Shown: piece by piece, positions 5,286-8,464 of the stretch
How the letters are laid out: every line of letters begins with the position of its first letter
Position numbering within the stretch: position 1 is the stretch's first letter
Assembly (NCBI GenBank): GCA_018823385.1
Contig: JAHJIK010000014.1
Coordinates: 1-8,464, forward strand
From: Patescibacteria group bacterium
GTDB taxonomy: Bacteria > Patescibacteriota > Minisyncoccia > Phycocordibacterales > Phycocordibacteraceae
Reading direction: 5' to 3'
DNA length: 8,464 nucleotides
Program-made: the position numbers and the translations under genes
The notes under the pieces: generated by a model
Databases searched by the model: none
What the model saw: the letters and a program-made list of their open reading frames with translations, nothing else
Told to the model about the DNA's origin: nothing

Positions 5286-6419
5286 ATGAAGAATGACAAA
5301 GCAATCCTCGCAGCATTTAAAAAAGTGGGTCCACGTATAGAAACGAAGGGTCGTGCAAAACTAAAAACAAAAGAAGATATCGCCTTGTACTACACGCCAG
5401 GCGTTGGTGTCGTATCCTCACACCTCGCAAAGCACCCAGAAGAGGCTCGAACATATTCTGTTAAGAAGAATAGTGTGGCTGTTGTGTCTGACGGGTCAGC
5501 GGTACTTGGTCTTGGAAATATTGGTCCATACGGAGCACTTCCTGTAATGGAAGGAAAGGCTCTCATCTTCAAAGAGCGAGCAGATATTGACGCATGGCCC
5601 ATCGTGCTTGATACACAAGACCCTGATGAGATAGTTAGAACGGTTCTTGCAATTGCTCCCGGGTTTGGCGGTATTAATCTCGAAGACATAAAAGCACCAG
5701 AGTGTTTCGATATTGAACAACGCCTTATCAAGGCGCTTGATATTCCGGTAATGCACGATGACCAGCACGGAACTGCAATTGTTGTCCTTGCTGGACTTAT
5801 GAATGCAGCAACCGTAGTCGGGAAGAGTATTAAAAAGATGCGGGTTGTTGTGCTGGGCGCTGGGGCTGCTGGTGTTGCTGTCACAAAACTTCTTCTTGCA
5901 TACGGCCTAACGGATATTGTTGTTCTTGATCGTAAGGGGACGCTGCACACAAAGCGAGCTGATCTCAATGCGTCTAAGAAGGAGTTGGCGAAGATATCGA
6001 ACCCTCGCAACGTACAGGGAGGTATCGAAGAGGCACTTGCGGGCGCCGATGTGGTGGTTGGTGTGTCAGGTCCAAACCTCATTACTAAAGCGAACATTGA
6101 AAGCATGGCACCAAACGCTATTGTCTTTGCGCTCTCTAACCCCGTGCCTGAGATTCTTCCTGATGTAGCGCATGCGGGTGGGGCTGCGGTTGTTGCAACA
6201 GGGCGGTCTGATTTCCCTAATCAGGTAAACAACGCGCTGGTGTTCCCAGGCATCTTCAGAGGAGCACTCGACAAGAAACTAAAGGAGATTACGGTTGAAA
6301 CAAAACTTCGAGCTGCAAAGGCGCTTGCTTCACTCATTGAAAAGCCAACTGCCTCAAAGATTCTCCCTGACATGTTAGACAAGCGTGTTGTGGCAACGGT
6401 AGCTAAGGCGGTACGATAA
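5286..6419 (+). CDS. Malic enzyme (malate dehydrogenase, oxaloacetate-decarboxylating)
   Basis: This encodes 377 residues from ATG at 5286 to TAA at 6417-6419, the length of the short bacterial malic enzymes. An in-frame start at 5220 would run through the terminator and add an unrelated N-terminus, so I reject it. Family hallmarks in order: YYTPGVG (35-41, with the catalytic Tyr), DGSAVLGLGNIG (69-80), EGKALIFK (89-96, with the catalytic Lys91), NLEDI (131-135) and HDDQHGTA (157-164) carrying the metal-binding acids, the Rossmann loop GAGAAG (191-196), FALSNPVPE (281-289) and NQVNNALVFPGIFRGALD (312-329). The enzyme oxidises and decarboxylates malate to pyruvate with NAD(P)+ in the cytosol. 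I cannot tell the cofactor preference. In an organism with few central pathways this would give pyruvate and reducing power. A membrane protein gene follows 4 bases after the stop. Confidence 0.96.
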   Translation: MKNDKAILAAFKKVGPRIETKGRAKLKTKEDIALYYTPGVGVVSSHLAKHPEEARTYSVKKNSVAVVSDGSAVLGLGNIGPYGALPVMEGKALIFKERADIDAWPIVLDTQDPDEIVRTVLAIAPGFGGINLEDIKAPECFDIEQRLIKALDIPVMHDDQHGTAIVVLAGLMNAATVVGKSIKKMRVVVLGAGAAGVAVTKLLLAYGLTDIVVLDRKGTLHTKRADLNASKKELAKISNPRNVQGGIEEALAGADVVVGVSGPNLITKANIESMAPNAIVFALSNPVPEILPDVAHAGGAAVVATGRSDFPNQVNNALVFPGIFRGALDKKLKEITVETKLRAAKALASLIEKPTASKILPDMLDKRVVATVAKAVR

Positions 6420-6423
6420 CCGT

Positions 6424-6849
6424 ATGAAGAAGGAGAAGCATTCTAATGTATACGAGTTTTTCATCACCTTGCCCGATCGGCTGTACCCTTTTGCTGCTGA
6501 GATAGAGGGGAAGAGGGTGCGAGGAATGCTTGCGTATAAAAAACAGCTTGATCATATTCTCAACGAATACGGCGCAGGAAAGTTAGGATACAAGTTGATG
6601 GCGTATCGACAGACGTGCCACTTCCTCGGTTCAATCTTATTTATATTGGCAGCAGCAATTCTTTCCCACGTATTATTTGGCGGAAACAGCGGTCTGTACT
6701 TAATGCTTGCCGCAGCAATTGTGGCGATTACATTTCAAGAGTTCTACCTTCACCCACGTCGGTATAATCAAACCTTTCGAAAAGGCCTGCTTGATTGGAT
6801 TGTGTGGACGACCCCTATTGCCCTCGTGCTCTGGGTATCCCTTACCTAG
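6424..6849 (+). CDS. Three-helix membrane protein of unknown function, co-transcribed with malic enzyme gene
   Basis: This encodes 141 residues from ATG at 6424 to TAG at 6847-6849. It starts 4 bases after the malic enzyme stop with no clear Shine-Dalgarno, so translation is probably coupled. The first 64 residues look cytoplasmic and mixed in charge (a YEFFITLPDRLYPFAAEIEG segment, then KRVRGMLAYKKQLDHILNEY). Three hydrophobic helices follow at about 65-85, 90-109 and 121-140, with the loop HPRRYNQTFRKG between the last two. The protein ends straight after the last helix. I recognise no family. Proximity to the malic enzyme does not by itself imply a transporter; three helices and no conserved carrier motif argue against a known malate permease. 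Its stop shares a CTAG with the stop of the converging NUDIX gene. Confidence 0.8.
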   Translation: MKKEKHSNVYEFFITLPDRLYPFAAEIEGKRVRGMLAYKKQLDHILNEYGAGKLGYKLMAYRQTCHFLGSILFILAAAILSHVLFGGNSGLYLMLAAAIVAITFQEFYLHPRRYNQTFRKGLLDWIVWTTPIALVLWVSLT

Positions 6850-7286
6850 TCGCGCTGAATAGCTTCCCGGACTCGATCAAAGACTGTTGCAAACCATGCG
6901 CGGTCTTTGTCGTTTCCAATAACTGTTGCGACATCTCTAAAGGGAATCCATCGCGCTTCTTCAATTTCCATCGTTGGAGCAAGTTCTGCATGTAGTGGCG
7001 CAGCAAAGAGAAACATATGAATGTCTTTCATTTGCGTCCGGTTGGGGTTCCCGGGGTAGGGCATAGGGAGACGTTCATATATTCCTAGATCGTCGATGAG
7101 TTCAAGTTCATGAATGCCGGTCTCTTCAGCAACCTCGCGACGCGCTGCTGCTTCGTCACTCTCACCCGCATCTACTCTGCCTTTAGGGAAGAGCCACACG
7201 TTCTCATCATTCTGATGACGCACCATTGCAACGGTCCCACCGTCACCTAATACAATCCCTCCTGCACACTGTTCGTTTCCACTCAT
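6846..7286 (-). CDS. NUDIX hydrolase
   Basis: This encodes 146 residues from ATG at 7286 to TAG at 6846-6848. The Nudix box is complete and canonical: Gly36, Glu42, then REVAEETGI (50-58), with FPKGRVDAGE before it. The Glu pair of EE(54-55) binds the catalytic Mg2+. Family members hydrolyse nucleoside diphosphates linked to another group, such as oxidised dNTPs, Ap4A, ADP-ribose or NADH. The FPKGRVDAGE context and the length are reminiscent of diadenosine polyphosphate or MutT-like hydrolases, but I cannot fix the substrate. The start lies one base after the stop of the cupredoxin-like gene, so the pair is translationally coupled. The 3' end overlaps the converging membrane protein gene by 4 bases and no terminator lies between them. 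Confidence 0.95.
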   Translation of the reverse strand: MSGNEQCAGGIVLGDGGTVAMVRHQNDENVWLFPKGRVDAGESDEAAARREVAEETGIHELELIDDLGIYERLPMPYPGNPNRTQMKDIHMFLFAAPLHAELAPTMEIEEARWIPFRDVATVIGNDKDRAWFATVFDRVREAIQRD

Positions 7287-7287
7287 C

Positions 7288-7743
7288 CTACTTTGATACT
7301 GTTATCGTTCCGCCAAAAGAAGACTGTACGTGGTTGTGGTATGCCCATACACCTTCGGTATTAAATGTGTACTGCCAATACGCGCCTGCCGGTACTGCTT
7401 CGCACTGGTCGAACGTTCCGTTAGTGGCTTTTCCATCTGCACAGTGTTCGCGTGTTGAGGTTCCGTCGTACTTGGTATGTGTTGGATGGTCATCAACACC
7501 GACCCACATTTTTCCAGATGAAGTGTTTACGAACCGAACGGTCTCGCCAACCGCAAGATTTACATTAGAAGGAGAGAAGCCTTCGTCGCTATATACCACA
7601 GTTGCGGCAAATGAATCACCTGAGTCAGCTTCCGTTTCTGATTCGGTAGCGGGACTTATGGGTGCTGCGGCGCGGTTGGTAAACACAAAGTAGCCTGCGA
7701 GAGCAACGAGAACGACAGCGATGAGAATAAGGATGGATTTCAT
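7288..7743 (-). CDS. Cupredoxin-like exported protein with altered metal ligands
   Basis: This encodes 151 residues from ATG at 7743 to TAG at 7288-7290. Residues 3-22 form a signal anchor or signal peptide, followed by a low-complexity acidic/Ser/Thr linker (about 28-47). The rest is a plastocyanin/azurin-type beta barrel: GFSPSNVNLAVGETVRFVN (55-73), DDHPTH (84-89), and the C-terminal WAYHNHVQSSFGGTITV (133-149). By spacing from His138, the position of the type 1 copper Cys is Tyr135 and that of the Met is Phe143. The metal site would therefore rest on His residues (86, 89, 136, 138; also 100). An insert with Cys101 and Cys114 may form a disulfide. Classical cupredoxins carry electrons; this one lacks the Cys needed for a blue copper site and may instead bind or buffer copper. 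It heads a two-gene unit with the NUDIX gene. Confidence 0.85.
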   Translation of the reverse strand: MKSILILIAVVLVALAGYFVFTNRAAAPISPATESETEADSGDSFAATVVYSDEGFSPSNVNLAVGETVRFVNTSSGKMWVGVDDHPTHTKYDGTSTREHCADGKATNGTFDQCEAVPAGAYWQYTFNTEGVWAYHNHVQSSFGGTITVSK

Positions 7744-7774
7744 AGATTTGGAGGTGTTAGTTGATAGTGGGTAT

Positions 7775-7783
7775 ATGATAGCA
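7775..7783 (-). promoter_or_regulatory. Candidate extended -10 promoter of the cupredoxin-like gene
   Basis: On the minus strand the sequence reads TGC TATCAT (extended -10 of the TGn type) inside ATTTGCTATCAT, 31 bases before ATG 7743. No clear -35 is seen, as expected for extended -10 promoters. The 160-base gap between genes (7744-7902) otherwise holds only an imperfect inverted repeat, ctttgc/gcaaag at 7826-7844, without a T-run. Confidence 0.4.
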
Positions 7784-7902
7784 AATTACCGCGAACCTTC
7801 AGATCTGTAGTTTGGCGAGCAGGGTCTTTGCTCTTATGGCAAAGTCTGGATAGATGTAAATGAGACACATCCTCAACTCAGAAATAGAACTGCTGCTTCT
7901 GT

Positions 7903-8403
7903 TCAGTATATGTAGATACTTTGAACAATCGTCGGAACAGCAATAAACAATATATTAAAAAGGAGAGCGAGTATAAGTAGCCAAGTTGTCTCTGAGGTAA
8001 AATCAAAGAACCCCGGCCTTAACTTTTTGCTTATAAAGTATACGGTTCCAAGTAGTACTCCTCCAATTAAGAGCAGAACAGTTCCCAAGAATATTGAGAA
8101 GATAAATAAGAAACCTGCCCCTCCATCTGTTGCAAACAATAAACCACCAAGCAGTCCGGCGACTGGGAAAAACATAGCACTGAAAACCAGTAATTTCCCG
8201 GTGCGATATATGCCGAATAGAATCAGAGTAGCTACAAGAATGGCCGCGTAGTAGGTAAATTCTGAGTTTAGAAATGGAGCGAACTGTGTTTGGTCTAATG
8301 TGAATCGGAACCGATGAGAGTAATAAACTCCGAGCAGAATCGACTCAGTCAAAATAAGAAGAATACCTCGGACGGTAAATCCAATAAGAGATAACTGTTG
8401 CAT
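7903..8403 (-). CDS. Five-helix integral membrane protein of unknown function
   Basis: This encodes 166 residues from ATG at 8403 to TGA at 7903-7905. The protein is almost entirely hydrophobic, with helices at about 9-28, 48-66, 69-91, 98-124 and 140-164. A loop with SHRFRFTLDQTQFAPF sits between helices 1 and 2, and KKLRPGFFDF before the last helix. Glycine-rich GLLGGLLF and GGAGFLF patterns in the middle would allow close helix packing. No transporter or enzyme signature is recognised. It is transcribed away from a tRNA-Ser on the same strand and has its own promoter-like sequence. There is no Shine-Dalgarno before the ATG. The use of TGA as its stop is evidence for the standard code. Confidence 0.8.
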   Translation of the reverse strand: MQQLSLIGFTVRGILLILTESILLGVYYSHRFRFTLDQTQFAPFLNSEFTYYAAILVATLILFGIYRTGKLLVFSAMFFPVAGLLGGLLFATDGGAGFLFIFSIFLGTVLLLIGGVLLGTVYFISKKLRPGFFDFTSETTWLLILALLFNILFIAVPTIVQSIYIY

Positions 8404-8409
8404 TATTTA

Positions 8410-8418
8410 ATAATAGCA
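8410..8418 (-). promoter_or_regulatory. Candidate extended -10 promoter six bases from a start codon
   Basis: The minus strand reads TGC TATTAT within ATTTGCTATTAT. The -10 box ends 6 bases before ATG 8403, so transcription would start at the A of the ATG and give a leaderless mRNA. It shares the TTTGCTAT(C/T)AT pattern with the site upstream of the cupredoxin-like gene. Confidence 0.5.
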
Positions 8419-8434
8419 AATGAATGCCAAAATT

Positions 8435-8464
8435 TGGCGGAGACGGAGGGATTCGAACCCTCGA
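8435..8464 (-). tRNA. tRNA-Ser, 3' part only (rest beyond the window)
   Basis: Read on the minus strand, a T arm gaggg-ttcgaat-ccctc (8462-8446) is followed by the acceptor 3' strand cgtctcc (8445-8439), discriminator G (8438) and an encoded CCA (8437-8435). A G discriminator with this acceptor and T-arm pattern is typical of tRNA-Ser. The anticodon lies outside the window, so the isoacceptor is unknown, and tRNA-Leu or another G73 tRNA cannot be fully excluded. Confidence 0.8.

Noticed and set aside
5390..6106. Long minus-strand open frame (238 codons) inside the malic enzyme gene
   Set aside because: It is Ser/Pro/Arg/Thr-rich with no domains, lies opposite a clearly conserved enzyme, and is the expected antisense shadow of its codon use.
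7226..7693. Plus-strand open frame opposite the cupredoxin-like gene
   Set aside because: The minus strand carries the signal peptide and cupredoxin motifs; the plus frame has none and overlaps the NUDIX start.
8426..8438. Palindrome gccaaa-a-tttggc beside the tRNA-Ser
   Set aside because: The right arm is made of the tRNA's own CCA end and discriminator, the one-base centre cannot form a hairpin, and no T-run follows; probably chance.
1..8464. Mobile element, CRISPR array, toxin-antitoxin pair or defence system
   Set aside because: No direct repeats with regular spacing, no transposase or integrase motifs, no att-like duplication of either tRNA 3' end inside the window, and no recognisable toxin or antitoxin pair were found.

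Overview
The window looks like a compact chromosomal stretch from an ultra-small bacterium, most likely of the Candidate Phyla Radiation (Patescibacteria, Parcubacteria-like). This is an inference from tight gene packing, many small membrane proteins of no clear family, a short secreted Ig-like protein, a His-rich cupredoxin without the usual copper ligands, and a RecG with an altered motif VI. TGA is used as a stop codon by at least two genes, so the standard bacterial code applies and the TGA=Gly code of Gracilibacteria/Absconditabacteria does not. I see no phage, transposon, CRISPR or defence island.

Layout from the left: the 3' part of ftsH (membrane AAA+ zinc protease) ends at a strong hairpin terminator. 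A small three-helix membrane protein gene converges on it. Next is a plus-strand tRNA with anticodon UAU, an uncommon bacterial tRNA-Ile for AUA codons. Facing the tRNA is a minus-strand gene for a membrane-anchored protein with lysozyme/lytic-transglycosylase-like motifs. Upstream of that, a terminator closes a minus-strand unit of recG, a one-helix small membrane protein, and an overlapping 59-codon frame.

Diverging from recG on the plus strand is a short secreted Ig-like protein with a very strong terminator. A malic enzyme gene and a three-helix membrane protein gene follow, the latter starting 4 bases after the malic enzyme stop. This unit meets a minus-strand pair (a cupredoxin-like secreted protein, then a NUDIX hydrolase) tail to tail, with both stop codons inside one CTAG. 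A five-helix membrane protein and the 3' end of a minus-strand tRNA-Ser close the window.

The genes do not form one pathway. They cover housekeeping (FtsH quality control, RecG fork repair, NUDIX hydrolysis, pyruvate production from malate), cell envelope functions (transglycosylase-like protein, Ig-like and cupredoxin-like exported proteins) and translation (two tRNAs). The best leads are the tRNA-Ile(UAU), the metal-site changes in the cupredoxin, the overlapping small frame downstream of recG, and start codons placed so close to -10 boxes that leaderless mRNAs are likely.
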